NCBI GenBank assembly: GCA_963675185.2
Contig: CAXXOH010000003.1
Location: 930,001-994,000, forward strand
Length of the DNA stretch: 64,000 bases
Direction: 5' to 3'
DNA from: Ilyobacter_A sp963675185
Lineage (GTDB): Bacteria > Fusobacteriota > Fusobacteriia > Fusobacteriales > Fusobacteriaceae
Part shown: piece by piece, positions 17,301 to 25,292 of the stretch
Layout of the letters: every line of letters begins with the position of its first letter
Position numbering within the stretch: position 1 is the stretch's first letter
Made by a program: the position numbers and the translations under genes
Notes under the pieces: model-generated
What the model was told of the DNA's origin: nothing
Database searches by the model: none
What the model saw: the letters and a program-made list of their open reading frames with translations, nothing else

Positions 17301-17398
17301 AAGTTAAATATAGAGAGCAGCCCGAAACCGACCATCGATATAATTATCATGGTGGTAGCCACAGGCCTTTTTATTGAAAATTCAGATAATGAAGCCAT
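14327..17398 (-). CDS. RND multidrug efflux permease (HAE1/AcrB-like)
   Basis: Inner-membrane proton-driven pump, 1023 residues, the usual length for this class. It opens SLSEFSIKRPVATTMIIISM, with the first helix followed by the large periplasmic pore loop starting PNFNIPVVVISTSWVGASPEDVDK. The TM4 proton-relay region is GVGMLVDNSVVVLDN (the first Asp of the AcrB pair is kept, the second is Asn). The second half repeats the fold and ends in a basic cytoplasmic tail. It follows the adaptor gene without a gap and forms a tripartite pump with the adaptor and TolC-like protein of the same operon. Substrates are unknown. Confidence 0.95.
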   Translation of the reverse strand: MASLSEFSIKRPVATTMIIISMVGFGLLSIFNLPMALLPNFNIPVVVISTSWVGASPEDVDKLITREIEDIVPNIEGVKKYTSTSSLNSSIVVIEFDYGIDADDKVDEVQREVTKIVNDLPTDANTPIISKASAGAESVVSVELSGDDLIELRSMAETLVKPRFQRIEGVGAVDIFGGLEREILVELNPEKLVNYDLGVSDIVSVLGQSTVNLPAGNIREGNKEYIVKVEGELGTLEQVKNVIIRNSDGKILRLRDVANVSLTTKDVDSYNRVNGKEALALNVSKSDDGNAVEIADKVKSEIEDLKSYLPAGTEVNIGFDSSEFIKNSLNTVKNNALTGLVLASIILFVFLKDIRATSVIAMAIPTSIIFTFGLLSIKGISLNLISLMGLSLGVGMLVDNSVVVLDNIFRHMSEHRKPSQEAARDGASEMALPILASTATTIAVFLPIIFKEGLAKEIFHDMSYSIAFSLLASLIIALTFVPMVSSKVLKVEKSLHSEGKVLIFIKKVYLKFLDVTMRHRIKTLIVTVLVFVSSLIIAGKLGGEFMPTRDEGQYTIVAEMPSGVEVGLSDQVAKKLEEIVKNDEYTVKYSVSAEAESVVVNVDTPKKYERDVTIFEIADGMREKIKGIPDVNLNIVYQYGRGPEQGRDIQLNLNSNNFSQLQQFSQIVQEKMSQMPGLVDIKSSDEGGNPEAKIVIDRDKAQYYGVRVTEIAQMVSYQILGSRDQVTIKTDNDEVDINVQLAEEYRRSTDKLMDTQIKLSSGNYIKLRDVAHLEIGEGASEISKEDKIRQITVSANTTGGLDIRTAQKNILAALQDANIPSGLKYEFGGEGEQMAETMSDLGFAFMLAIFIIYFILAAQFESFALPFIIIGSIPLAVIGVFYGLLITGIKFNVMVMVGIIMLAGIVVNNAIVLIDYINILKARGVERHAAIREAGKTRLRPILMTTLTTVFGMVPLAISNGEGAEMYKGMATAVIFGLSMSTILTLIIIPILYSLVEDGKIRLSIMLKKKKEKSKEVLESKSI

Positions 17399-18694
17399 CT
17401 AATTCACCTCTTCTACCAAATCATCATTTGACAATAGATACTGACCTTCTACAACTACTCTGTCCCCTTCTTTAAGTTCGTTGCTGATTACCTCCTGATT
17501 GCTACCGTTTTCTACCCCAAGTTCCACTTTAAGAAGCCTTGCCCTTCCGTCTTTATTAAGTGCCACGTAGGTAAACAGGTCTCTTACTACTATAGCGTCT
17601 TTAGGCACAAGATAACCACTTTTTACCCCTGTTTCTACAACGGCTTTTGCATACATACCTTTTTTGATCTCGCCGTTTTTATTTTCAAGATAGATTTTCG
17701 TCCCAAATTTCTTTGTATCCTTATCCGCAACAGGGTTTATTTCATAGACTGTACCTTGGTACTCTTTCCCCAGGTCTTCTACATAAATTTTAGCCTTGCT
17801 CCCCTTTTCTAGTCCGTTTATATCTTTTCCGGATATGCCGACCTCTATTTTCATTCTTTCCTGTGATAACACTGTGAAAAGTTCTTGATCCTCCCCTACC
17901 TTCTCGTATAGATTAAGCTCTAAGTCAGTCACAACACCGTCTATCTTAGCATTTACAAAGAGCTTATCATAACCATCCTTTGTAGTAAGGTATTGCGATT
18001 TAGCCTGTAGGTAGCTGGCTTTTGCATTTTCTATATCATATTCCCAAGTTTTCCCGTCCACATAACTTTTGTATAAATTATAATTTTTTTCAGCCTGACC
18101 CAAGCTTCCCTTAGCAGAAGTCTCGTAGACAGCCTTTGCACTCTTATATTTTGTCTCATAACTTAAATAGTCTGTCTCAGAGATGAGCTCCTGCTCAAAA
18201 AGTTTCTTGTATTTTTCGTAGTTCAGCTTCGCCTCTTCATACGAGTTTTTATTTGCTTCCAGGCTTTCCCTTACACTAACAAGTGTTGCACTTGCACTCT
18301 CCAACTTATTTTTCGACTCAGCTTCTGCAAACTTTTTGACTCTTTCATAATTAGCTTTTGAAGCTATATAGTTTGCCTCAGAAGATATATAGGCTGCCCT
18401 TATCTCCTCGTTGTCTAATACCAAAACTACATCCCCAACTTTTACCCTGTCACCATTTTTAAAGTTTATTTTAGACACCACACAGTTTTTAGACTCAGAA
18501 ATTTCTGTTACTTCATTTATTGGTTGAATCTCTGCGTTTGTAACTACTGTCTTTTTTATGCTTTGCGTTTCAAGCAGAATGGTTTTTATAGTTTTGGCGC
18601 TTTCTTTTGGTTTTTCAGCCTCACCTTTATTATCAGCCTTTCCGCAAGCTGCAAGTGTAATTACTGCTAATAAAAAAACTATACATTTTCTCAC
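17399..18694 (-). CDS. RND efflux periplasmic adaptor (membrane fusion protein), lipoprotein
   Basis: 431 residues. The signal peptide ends in lipobox LAAC (MRKCIVFLLAVITLAACGK), so the protein is lipid-anchored. The biotinyl-lipoyl-like half-motif INFKNGDRVKVGDVVLVLDNEEI is followed by a long alpha-hairpin (about 85-225, rich in A/E/K/Y). Then come the second lipoyl half and beta-barrel (KIDGVVTDLELNLYEKVGEDQEL, MKIEVGISGKD) and the membrane-proximal domain. It bridges the permease and the outer-membrane channel, and its stop abuts the permease start. Confidence 0.93.
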   Translation of the reverse strand: MRKCIVFLLAVITLAACGKADNKGEAEKPKESAKTIKTILLETQSIKKTVVTNAEIQPINEVTEISESKNCVVSKINFKNGDRVKVGDVVLVLDNEEIRAAYISSEANYIASKANYERVKKFAEAESKNKLESASATLVSVRESLEANKNSYEEAKLNYEKYKKLFEQELISETDYLSYETKYKSAKAVYETSAKGSLGQAEKNYNLYKSYVDGKTWEYDIENAKASYLQAKSQYLTTKDGYDKLFVNAKIDGVVTDLELNLYEKVGEDQELFTVLSQERMKIEVGISGKDINGLEKGSKAKIYVEDLGKEYQGTVYEINPVADKDTKKFGTKIYLENKNGEIKKGMYAKAVVETGVKSGYLVPKDAIVVRDLFTYVALNKDGRARLLKVELGVENGSNQEVISNELKEGDRVVVEGQYLLSNDDLVEEVN

Positions 18695-18698
18695 CTTT

Positions 18699-18935
18699 TC
18701 ATTCCTCCGTAATCTCTATATATAACTCCGATACTTTTTGAATATCGTTTTTTACGTTAGTATTCTGAGAATATTTTTTGAAATCGATATCCTCTAAAGC
18801 CTCTGATTTTATCTCACACTTATCCATGACAATTAATAATCCGAATGATTTGTCGCTTGAATTTTGGACTTTTTGCGATGTCCCTGTACAAGCGAATAAA
18901 AATAAAAGCGATATCATGATTAAACTTTTATGCAT
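18699..18935 (-). CDS. Small predicted lipoprotein inside the efflux operon
   Basis: 78 residues with a short signal and lipobox LFAC (MHKSLIMISLLFLFACTG), then a hydrophilic chain with no recognised domain. The ATG at 18933-18935 is chosen because AAGGTGAT lies upstream; an in-frame GTG nine bases earlier is itself part of that site. It starts 10 bases after the TolC-like gene and ends four bases before the adaptor gene, so it is an operon member, perhaps an accessory to the pump. No function can be named. Confidence 0.65.
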   Translation of the reverse strand: MHKSLIMISLLFLFACTGTSQKVQNSSDKSFGLLIVMDKCEIKSEALEDIDFKKYSQNTNVKNDIQKVSELYIEITEE

Positions 18936-18945
18936 TTTTATCACC

Positions 18946-20211
18946 TTAATCGATTAAACTCAGGTATGTCTCATAGGCTACATAATAGTCTAAAACCGTC
19001 CCTGAATAGTCTACCTCCGCCTGCCTTAAATTTGTTTCAGCTTCTAAATAGTCCACTGTATTTATTATGCTGTTTTCATACCTCAATTTCTCATACTTGA
19101 AGTTCTCTTGTTCACTCTCTAGGGCTTTTTCCCTTACCTTTATTAGTTTGCTAAGATTTTCAATGTCTGCATAAGCTGTTCTTATGGAGACTTCCAAGTT
19201 GTCTAAGCTGTCCAATTCCTGGTAAGTGGCTATTTCGGTATCATTTTTAGCCCTCTTATAAGCATCTAAATCTTTTCCCCAGTTGAATATGTTCCAGGTA
19301 AAGTTAACTCCGGCTGTCCATTGCCAATCTCCGTCTATTGAGTCAGAAAATGAGGTTACCGGCGCTGTTTCTTGGTCATATGTCGAATACGACATCTGGA
19401 AGTTTATTTTTGGCATAAGTTCCGACCTTGCTAGAACTTCGCTGGCTTTTGTTAACTGGGTGTTATATTTGCTCAATTTAGCCGATATACTCTCATCAAG
19501 AGCCCTCTCTATGTCGCCTGATAAGTCTATTGACTCCAGGGAGTACACAGTAGCATCAAGTTTTTTAAGGCTTATCTCGGTTTTAGAGTCCATGCCGATA
19601 TCTTTTTTTAGCCTTATTTTTGCCACGTTTATCCTGTTTTCTGTGTCTATTATATTCGCTTCTGCCTCGCTAAGGGAAGCTTCCAGCTTAAGTACCTCTG
19701 TTTTAGGCACCATTTTGAGTTCAAAGAGTTTTTTTATTCTTCTGTAGCTCTCCTGTCTTTCGCCCAATGATTTTTTATACACGCTTAGTTGATCTTCTAA
19801 TCTCAGTATATTTGCATAACTTTCCACTATTCCCAGTCTGGTGTCATTCTGTGTGCCTTTATACTTGTTTTCATACAAATTTTCATATATTTTAGCGCTT
19901 TTTATTGCCGTCCTAACCGTTCCACCTGTATATATCGGTTGGCTCAAGGTTACAGATGAACTGAATCCAAAATCCTCACTTTCTGTGCCGTCACTCTCCT
20001 CACCGCTGTAGGCTGAGTTCAAATCGAGCACTGGCAGCGCCTCTTTATAAGCCTCCCTTATGCTTAACTTGCTGTTTTCAAGCTCTTTTTCAGATTGCTT
20101 GATACCGTAGTTATACTCATATGCTTTTTGCACTGCGTTTTCTATCTCAATATCCATAGAAAAACTGTACATGGACATTAATAGAAAACTTAATACTGAC
20201 AATCTTTTCAT
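18946..20211 (-). CDS. TolC-like outer-membrane efflux channel
   Basis: 421 residues with a Sec signal (MKRLSVLSFLLMSMYSFS). It has two tandem outer-membrane-efflux repeats rich in coiled-coil heptads: EIENAVQKAYEYNYGIKQSEKELENSKLSIREAYKEALP and, in the second half, LEVSIRTAYADIENLSKLIKVREKALES. The paired strands SVTLSQPIYTGGTVRTAIKSA and GVNFTWNIFNWGKDLDAYKRA are hallmarks of the fold. Its start overlaps the tetR stop by one base (TAATG), so it is translationally coupled to its regulator. It is the outer-membrane exit duct for the pump. Confidence 0.93.
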   Translation of the reverse strand: MKRLSVLSFLLMSMYSFSMDIEIENAVQKAYEYNYGIKQSEKELENSKLSIREAYKEALPVLDLNSAYSGEESDGTESEDFGFSSSVTLSQPIYTGGTVRTAIKSAKIYENLYENKYKGTQNDTRLGIVESYANILRLEDQLSVYKKSLGERQESYRRIKKLFELKMVPKTEVLKLEASLSEAEANIIDTENRINVAKIRLKKDIGMDSKTEISLKKLDATVYSLESIDLSGDIERALDESISAKLSKYNTQLTKASEVLARSELMPKINFQMSYSTYDQETAPVTSFSDSIDGDWQWTAGVNFTWNIFNWGKDLDAYKRAKNDTEIATYQELDSLDNLEVSIRTAYADIENLSKLIKVREKALESEQENFKYEKLRYENSIINTVDYLEAETNLRQAEVDYSGTVLDYYVAYETYLSLID

Positions 20212-20870
20212 TACTCTTCCCCCTTCAATATTCCCCTTATATAAATAGAGCTTAAAAGTTCTGCTTCCTCTTTTATGTTGATTTTTTCGAGAAAATTTTC
20301 CAGCTCCTCTATTTTAAACTCCTTTTCTGCATCTCTAGCCTCAAGGTATCTGTCTATCTTCACCATTACAAAGCCAAAGGTGTAACTAGCTAAAAGGTCC
20401 ACAAGAACAAAAATTTTACTCCTGTATTCCTCCCGTATCTCCTCTATATGCTTTTGGAAAAGCTTCTCACTTATGCCATATATCTTAGCTTCCTTCACGT
20501 CTTTTAGCTGTTCCCTTACTATAAACAAAGGTTTTTCGCTTACTCTCAATCGTTTTAACTCCATAATTGTCATGAAAAATGCCGGACTTTGACTAATCAT
20601 AGCTAACTCTATACCTATCATCTTCTTGAGTTTTTCTCTAAGGGTAGTTTCCTCCGCTACAATTTCATTTAAAACATTTATATATTTTTCTAAGCTCTCT
20701 TTCAAAAAGGTTGATATCAGTTCCTCTTTAGAGTTGAAGTAGTTGTAAAAGGTGCCCTTGGCAACACCGCTCGCCTTGGTTATATCTTCTACCCTAGTTT
20801 TATGGTACCCTTTTTCAGCTATCAGCCTCTGTGCATTTTCTATCAAATTTTCTCTTATATTTTTCTCCAT
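20211..20870 (-). CDS. TetR/AcrR-family regulator of the efflux operon
   Basis: 219 residues. The N-terminal helix-turn-helix is ENAQRLIAEKGYHKTRVEDITKASGVAKGTFYNYFNSKEELISTF, the textbook TetR signature; the C-terminal ligand domain is undefined. The ATG 20868-20870 is chosen because GGAG lies six bases upstream; a TTG six bases earlier falls inside that spacing. It is the first gene of tetR-tolC-lipoprotein-adaptor-permease. Four palindromes lie just upstream (20904-21011) and overlap the promoter, so it very probably represses its own operon. Confidence 0.92.
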   Translation of the reverse strand: MEKNIRENLIENAQRLIAEKGYHKTRVEDITKASGVAKGTFYNYFNSKEELISTFLKESLEKYINVLNEIVAEETTLREKLKKMIGIELAMISQSPAFFMTIMELKRLRVSEKPLFIVREQLKDVKEAKIYGISEKLFQKHIEEIREEYRSKIFVLVDLLASYTFGFVMVKIDRYLEARDAEKEFKIEELENFLEKINIKEEAELLSSIYIRGILKGEE

Positions 20871-20903
20871 CCCCAACTCCTTTTGAAAATCCGACGCCTT
20901 TTA

Positions 20904-21011
20904 TGACCAGCCAGTCACACGTTTTTTAAAAAATTGACCTTACGGTCAAGTTGTATTAAAAAAATGACCTTCAAGTCAAGAGTATAGTACTACTTCCTGA
21001 CCCAAAAGTCA
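20904..21011. promoter_or_regulatory. Array of four TGAC-N6-GTCA operators overlapping the efflux-operon promoter
   Basis: Four 14-bp palindromes occur at 20904-20917, 20935-20948, 20965-20978 and 20998-21011. Read on the minus strand they follow TGACY-N4-GGTCA. Start-to-start distances are 31, 30 and 33 bases, close to three helical turns, so all lie on one face of the DNA. On the minus strand the rightmost site overlaps a -35 TTGACT, with a 17-base spacer to TACTAT. The third site also provides TTGACT. They are the likely binding sites of the adjacent TetR proteins. Confidence 0.8.
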
Positions 21012-21019
21012 AATATTTT

Positions 21020-21664
21020 TTAAGATGTTTTTATTACTCCCTTACAGTAAAGAGTGTATAAAAATTCTACCTCGTCTTCTATATCTATTTTAGAAATTTT
21101 TTCCTTAAAATTTTCCTCATCCCTAACGTTTAAGTCCTCTATTAATGGAAAGTCCTCCACAATTAAATGGTAGATATGCTTTTGAAGTGTGTTATAAAAT
21201 ATAAGTGCTATATCGGAGACCCTGTCTTTCACCTCATCTGAAAGCTCGTCTCGCTTGCTCAAAAATATCTCTTCAACTATCTTAATCCTGGTGTACAAAA
21301 TATTGTGTCTAAATGCCTTAAGTTCAGTTGTCTCATTCTCCTGTTTCAAATTGAGAAACTTCATTTTTATCAAGAAAAACTGCGGATTTTCTAAAGCATT
21401 TATAAGAGTCTCTTTTATTATATACTTTATTTTTTTCTCCAGCGGCATATCAAAATCCCTTATTCTCTTTATCTGATTCTGAACTTCCAATAGTTTTCTA
21501 TTCAAAAAATAAACTAAAATATCTTCTTTTGCCTTGAAATATGTATAAAAAGTGCCTTTGGCAACACCACTTGCCTTGGTTATATCCTCAACGGTTGTAT
21601 TGTAAAATCCGTTCTCGTTAAACAATCTTTCTGCATTTTCCAAAAGAAGCTCTTTTTTTGTCAT
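21020..21664 (-). CDS. Second TetR/AcrR-family regulator
   Basis: 214 residues, paralogous to the downstream regulator in the DNA-binding part (ENAERLFNENGFYNTTVEDITKASGVAKGTFYTYFKAKEDILVYF) but different in the ligand domain. The start follows AAGGAGGTG. It sits upstream of the four-operator array and in the same direction as the efflux operon. With recognition helices almost identical in wording (ITKASGVAKGTFY), the two proteins may compete for the same operators. Two TGACCAT half-sites in direct orientation lie further upstream near 21774-21802. Confidence 0.9.
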   Translation of the reverse strand: MTKKELLLENAERLFNENGFYNTTVEDITKASGVAKGTFYTYFKAKEDILVYFLNRKLLEVQNQIKRIRDFDMPLEKKIKYIIKETLINALENPQFFLIKMKFLNLKQENETTELKAFRHNILYTRIKIVEEIFLSKRDELSDEVKDRVSDIALIFYNTLQKHIYHLIVEDFPLIEDLNVRDEENFKEKISKIDIEDEVEFLYTLYCKGVIKTS

Positions 21665-21985
21665 ATATGCACCTCCTTCCGTCTGTTTTAAAATTTAATT
21701 TCCACTAACTTATTACTGCATATCAGGCTATTTCCTTTAACGATTTTAATTTAAATAAATAAATATTCATAAATGGTCAGAAAATTATGGTCACAAATAT
21801 GCATATGTAGCAATTGTCAAAATCCTGCCAAACTTATATCAACTTTTAAACAAAACTTTACCTACATTATAAAGTTTTTTTTGTTTTTTTCAAACTATTT
21901 TTTCGTTATAAATGAATTAATTTTTTTTAATCATATTGCATCTCGATTTTCAAATGTTTTATCCGCTATATTTATGATAGCTCCC
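21665..21985. other. Gene-free AT-rich gap
   Basis: 321 bases between the second tetR and bioA's 3' end. It holds the tetR ribosome site, two directly repeated TGACCAT half-operators on the minus strand and a TTGACA without a well-spaced -10. A plus-strand frame at 21773-21994 is present but has no ribosome site or recognisable content. No terminator stem was found after bioA. Confidence 0.4.
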
Positions 21986-23245
21986 CTAGCTTAAAAACCA
22001 CTCTTTCATGACTTCGATGACTTTACTGAGCTCCCCCTCTTTTATTACATAGGGAGGCATTGTGTAGAGGTAGTTCCCAAACGGCCTCAGCCATACGCCC
22101 CTTTCGTAGGCGAACTCCTGGAATCCTTTTAAAAAATTTGCTTCCTTTACCTCGATTACCCCGGTGACACCAAACACCCTCACACTCTCTATTTTGTCAG
22201 AATTAATTGAGCCGAGCTCAGCTTCAAGAATTTTTTGTATTTTATCTATCTTTTCCAGATAGTTTTCCCTTTGAAATATCTCGAGACTTTTTAGCGAGGC
22301 TGCACATGCCAATGCGTTCCCCATAAAAGTAGGCCCATGCATAAAGGCCAACTCATAGCTATCTCCGTAAAATGCCTCAAACACTCTGCTTGTAGTTATA
22401 GTAGCAGCATGCCCTATATACCCCCCGGTAAGTGCCTTACCCAATACTAGTATGTCAGGGATGATCTCTGTGTGCGACATGGCAAAGAGTTTTCCTGTCC
22501 TACCAAATCCAGTCGCCACCTCATCGAATATAAATAGGATGTCGTACTTATCGCAAAGCTTTCTAGCCTCGTTTAGATATTTAGGGCTGTAAAAGTTAAA
22601 ACCACCCGCAGCCTGTATGAGCGGCTCAACTATAAAAGCAGCCACCTCTTGGTGGTGCTTTTCAAACGCATGCTCCAGTTTTTTTACGTCCTCCATAACG
22701 GCACTTTCCGTAGCATCGTATCCAGATCTAGGAGCAGTCACATGTATGGCATCCCTGAATATATTCATAAATGCCCCATGGAAATCGTCGTCGTCGCCAA
22801 CTTCCATAGCTTTAAAAGTATCCCCATGGTAAGAATTCTCCAGGGACATAAACTTTGTTTTTTCACCCATTCCCTTGTTGGCAAAATACTGTATTGACAT
22901 CTTGAGCGCTACCTCTACCCCCACCGATCCACTGTCAGAAAAAAACACGTGGTTCAATCCTTCCGGGGTTATCTCTACCAACCTTTCTGCGAGAAGCTTT
23001 GCCGGCTTGTGCGTCAAACCACCCAGCATTACGTGGGAAAACTTTTTCATCTGGTCAATCATGGCTTGGTTTATCTCTTCATTGTTGTATCCGTGAACTG
23101 CGCACCACCACGACGACACCCCATCTATCAGCTTTTTCCCGTCTTTCGTATTTATATAGACTCCATTGGCGCTCTCCACCTCGTACGGCTCCTTCATAGT
23201 TTTCATCTGAGCGTATGGATACCACAAGTGCTTTTCCTTTATCAT
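21986..23245 (-). CDS. bioA: Adenosylmethionine-8-amino-7-oxononanoate aminotransferase
   Basis: Class III PLP aminotransferase of biotin synthesis, converting KAPA to DAPA with SAM as amino donor. 419 residues. Recognised by HLWYPYAQMKTM at the start, the BioA-specific DGVSSWWCAVHGYNNEEIN and the HVFFSDSGSVGVEVALKM phosphate loop. FIFDEVATGFGRTGKLF and the PLP lysine in LVLGKALTGGYIGHAA are also present. No other bio genes are nearby. It is the last gene of the rpsB-to-rseP run, 21 bases after rseP. Confidence 0.95.
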   Translation of the reverse strand: MIKEKHLWYPYAQMKTMKEPYEVESANGVYINTKDGKKLIDGVSSWWCAVHGYNNEEINQAMIDQMKKFSHVMLGGLTHKPAKLLAERLVEITPEGLNHVFFSDSGSVGVEVALKMSIQYFANKGMGEKTKFMSLENSYHGDTFKAMEVGDDDDFHGAFMNIFRDAIHVTAPRSGYDATESAVMEDVKKLEHAFEKHHQEVAAFIVEPLIQAAGGFNFYSPKYLNEARKLCDKYDILFIFDEVATGFGRTGKLFAMSHTEIIPDILVLGKALTGGYIGHAATITTSRVFEAFYGDSYELAFMHGPTFMGNALACAASLKSLEIFQRENYLEKIDKIQKILEAELGSINSDKIESVRVFGVTGVIEVKEANFLKGFQEFAYERGVWLRPFGNYLYTMPPYVIKEGELSKVIEVMKEWFLS

Positions 23246-23266
23246 TTTTTATCTCCCCTCAGGTTT

Positions 23267-24280
23267 TTAGAAGAATTTTTTCAAGTCATTGAATGTTATC
23301 AGGATTATCAAAAATATGAGGAGCAGCATTCCTATGGCATGAAACTTTTCCTCCAACTTCTTATTAACCTTCACTCCGAAAATTTCAAGTATTACAAATA
23401 TTATTCTCCCGCCGTCTAAAGCTGGGAACGGCAGCAGATTAAATATACCAATATTTACAGAAAGTAGTGCCGTCAGCCAGACGAGCACAAGTACCCCACC
23501 TTTTGAAATCTGCCCTACTATTTTTATCATCCCAACAGGTCCAGATATCTCCTCAGCCTTTACTTTTCCAGAAAAAATCATTTTTATCCCTTCAATTGTT
23601 TGGCTAAAAAGTTTTATAAAGGTTTCAAAAGATACTGAGAGCCCTTTAAAAAAAGTATATTTTTCAACTTCATAAACCGGAAGTATTCCTATAACATAAA
23701 ACTTCCTAGTTTCATCATAGCTCAGCTTCAGATTCAAATCCAAAATCTCTTCTCCACGCTTTATCTTGGCGCTTACCTTTTCGCTAGTGTTTTCACCCAC
23801 AATGAGGCTGATATCTGACCAACTTTGTACCTGTTGACCTTTTAGCTCCAAAAACCTGTCCCCTTCTTTTAGCAATTTGTAGGACGCAGACGTATCCAGG
23901 ACTTTTCCTACTACAGGTTCCTCACTCTGCTCTACATTCCCAGCCGCCATTATCATAGTAAACACTATAACAAATGCCAGTAAAAAGTTCATGAATACTC
24001 CGGCAAAAAGCACTACAAACCTTTGGAATGGACTTTTGGTGTTAAAACCATCCTCCACCTTACTATCCACTTCCATACCCTCAATGTTTACGAATCCACC
24101 TATAGGTATAGCCCTAATTGAATAGGCTGTTCCCCCCTTCTCTATGGAAAACAGCCTAGGTCCCATGCCTATAGCAAATTCTGACACCGGCATTTTAAAA
24201 TACTTAGCCGTCAAAAAATGCCCTAACTCATGGATAAATATAATTATGCCTAAAATCAATACAGTAATTAATATGCTCAT
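23267..24280 (-). CDS. rseP: Site-2 intramembrane metalloprotease RseP
   Basis: 337-residue M50 protease. The zinc motif HELGH is at 17-21 in the first membrane helix. One PDZ domain lies in the middle (VVGKVLDTSASYKLLKEGDRFLELKGQQVQSW). The third ligand motif LLPFPALDGGRIIF lies in a C-terminal helix. Only one PDZ domain is evident, against two in E. coli. In the known family it cleaves anti-sigma factors and remnant signal peptides in the inner membrane. Its place after dxr and cdsA is the usual one, here with two genes inserted. Confidence 0.94.
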   Translation of the reverse strand: MSILITVLILGIIIFIHELGHFLTAKYFKMPVSEFAIGMGPRLFSIEKGGTAYSIRAIPIGGFVNIEGMEVDSKVEDGFNTKSPFQRFVVLFAGVFMNFLLAFVIVFTMIMAAGNVEQSEEPVVGKVLDTSASYKLLKEGDRFLELKGQQVQSWSDISLIVGENTSEKVSAKIKRGEEILDLNLKLSYDETRKFYVIGILPVYEVEKYTFFKGLSVSFETFIKLFSQTIEGIKMIFSGKVKAEEISGPVGMIKIVGQISKGGVLVLVWLTALLSVNIGIFNLLPFPALDGGRIIFVILEIFGVKVNKKLEEKFHAIGMLLLIFLIILITFNDLKKFF

Positions 24281-24325
24281 GATGCCCCCTCAGATAGTTT
24301 TTTCATGTCTATGCCCTACACAATA

Positions 24326-24550
24326 TTATCTTTCCCATATATCTTCAAGCTCTAACTCTTTTTCACCGTTTATTCTAAGTTCATCTACATTGTATTCAAA
24401 ACTTTCGTCAAACTCCCTGTATTTCCTACTTATCCTTTCAAGTTCTTCTGTATTCGATGTGTCTCTGTATACATCACCTGGAGTTTCCTCTATGTAAAGT
24501 CCTGTACAAGAAACTGCCATTATCATCAATAAAAATATAATATACCTCAT
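24326..24550 (-). CDS. Small predicted lipoprotein
   Basis: 74 residues with lipobox AVSC (MRYIIFLLMIMAVSCTG) and a highly acidic, probably disordered or helical remainder ending ELELEDIWER. No family is recognised. It lies between tmk and rseP with 23 and 45-base gaps in the same direction, so it is probably co-transcribed. Confidence 0.6.
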   Translation of the reverse strand: MRYIIFLLMIMAVSCTGLYIEETPGDVYRDTSNTEELERISRKYREFDESFEYNVDELRINGEKELELEDIWER

Positions 24551-24573
24551 TTAAACCGCCTCCCCCTTAGGGA

Positions 24574-25245
24574 TCAAACGAGTTTACTCAGCCTTGCGTA
24601 TACTTCCAGTGCTATATCATCTATACTCCTAAGCTCTCCGTTTTCTACACAGCTGATCTCTTCCCATCCATATCTACTTGCTACTGTGCAGGCATTCCGG
24701 TGCGATTTATTCATATAATCGTTGTCCTCTTCATGTATGTCCTTTTTGTCCTGTCCGGTAAACTTATTTTTTCTCTGGCTCATCAGTCTGCTAGCAACCT
24801 CTGTCGGCATATTCAGAAACATAACTAAATCCGGTTTTGGTATGCCTAGCTTTTCGAATTCCAAATCCTCCAGCCACTCCAGATAGACTTCTTTTTCTGC
24901 ATCGTCATCTATCTTCGATGCTTGGTGTATCATGTTTGAAGTAGTGTACCTGTCGGCTATTACTATCCCACCGCTTTTATAGAAATCTCCCCATACTGTT
25001 TTAAAAGAAGCATACCTGTCTACTGCATACATAACAGATGACGCGTATGGGTTTACGTCACCGGGGTTTTTCCCAAACTCACCGCTTAGGTACATCTTTA
25101 TCGGTGCCGACGAAGGGCTCTCATAATTTGGGAATGATACCTTCATTACCATTTTGCCTTCTTCTTTAAGCCTTTCATACAGTTTTTCAGCTTGAGTTTG
25201 TTTGCCGCTAGAATCTGTTCCTTCTATCACTATGAGCTTTCCCAT
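24574..25245 (-). CDS. tmk: Thymidylate kinase-family protein
   Basis: 223-residue P-loop kinase that phosphorylates dTMP. The P-loop is EGTDSSGKQTQ (Gly9-Lys15). DRYTTSNMIHQ is the DR[Y/H] substrate motif, and a LID-like basic segment RLMSQRKNKFTG follows. The GTDSSGKQTQ wording and long substrate-binding insert differ from standard bacterial Tmk and resemble the Fusobacteria/Clostridia variant; another deoxynucleotide as substrate is possible. It lies 47 bases after dxr. Confidence 0.85.
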   Translation of the reverse strand: MGKLIVIEGTDSSGKQTQAEKLYERLKEEGKMVMKVSFPNYESPSSAPIKMYLSGEFGKNPGDVNPYASSVMYAVDRYASFKTVWGDFYKSGGIVIADRYTTSNMIHQASKIDDDAEKEVYLEWLEDLEFEKLGIPKPDLVMFLNMPTEVASRLMSQRKNKFTGQDKKDIHEEDNDYMNKSHRNACTVASRYGWEEISCVENGELRSIDDIALEVYARLSKLV

Positions 25246-25292
25246 TACATTTTTCTCCTACCTATGTATATTTTATTACCTTTTCATTAAAT

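Noticed and set aside
21773..21994. Plus-strand 73-residue frame downstream of bioA
   Set aside because: No ribosome site, no known motif, composition typical of AT-rich spacer, and it runs into the bioA 3' end.
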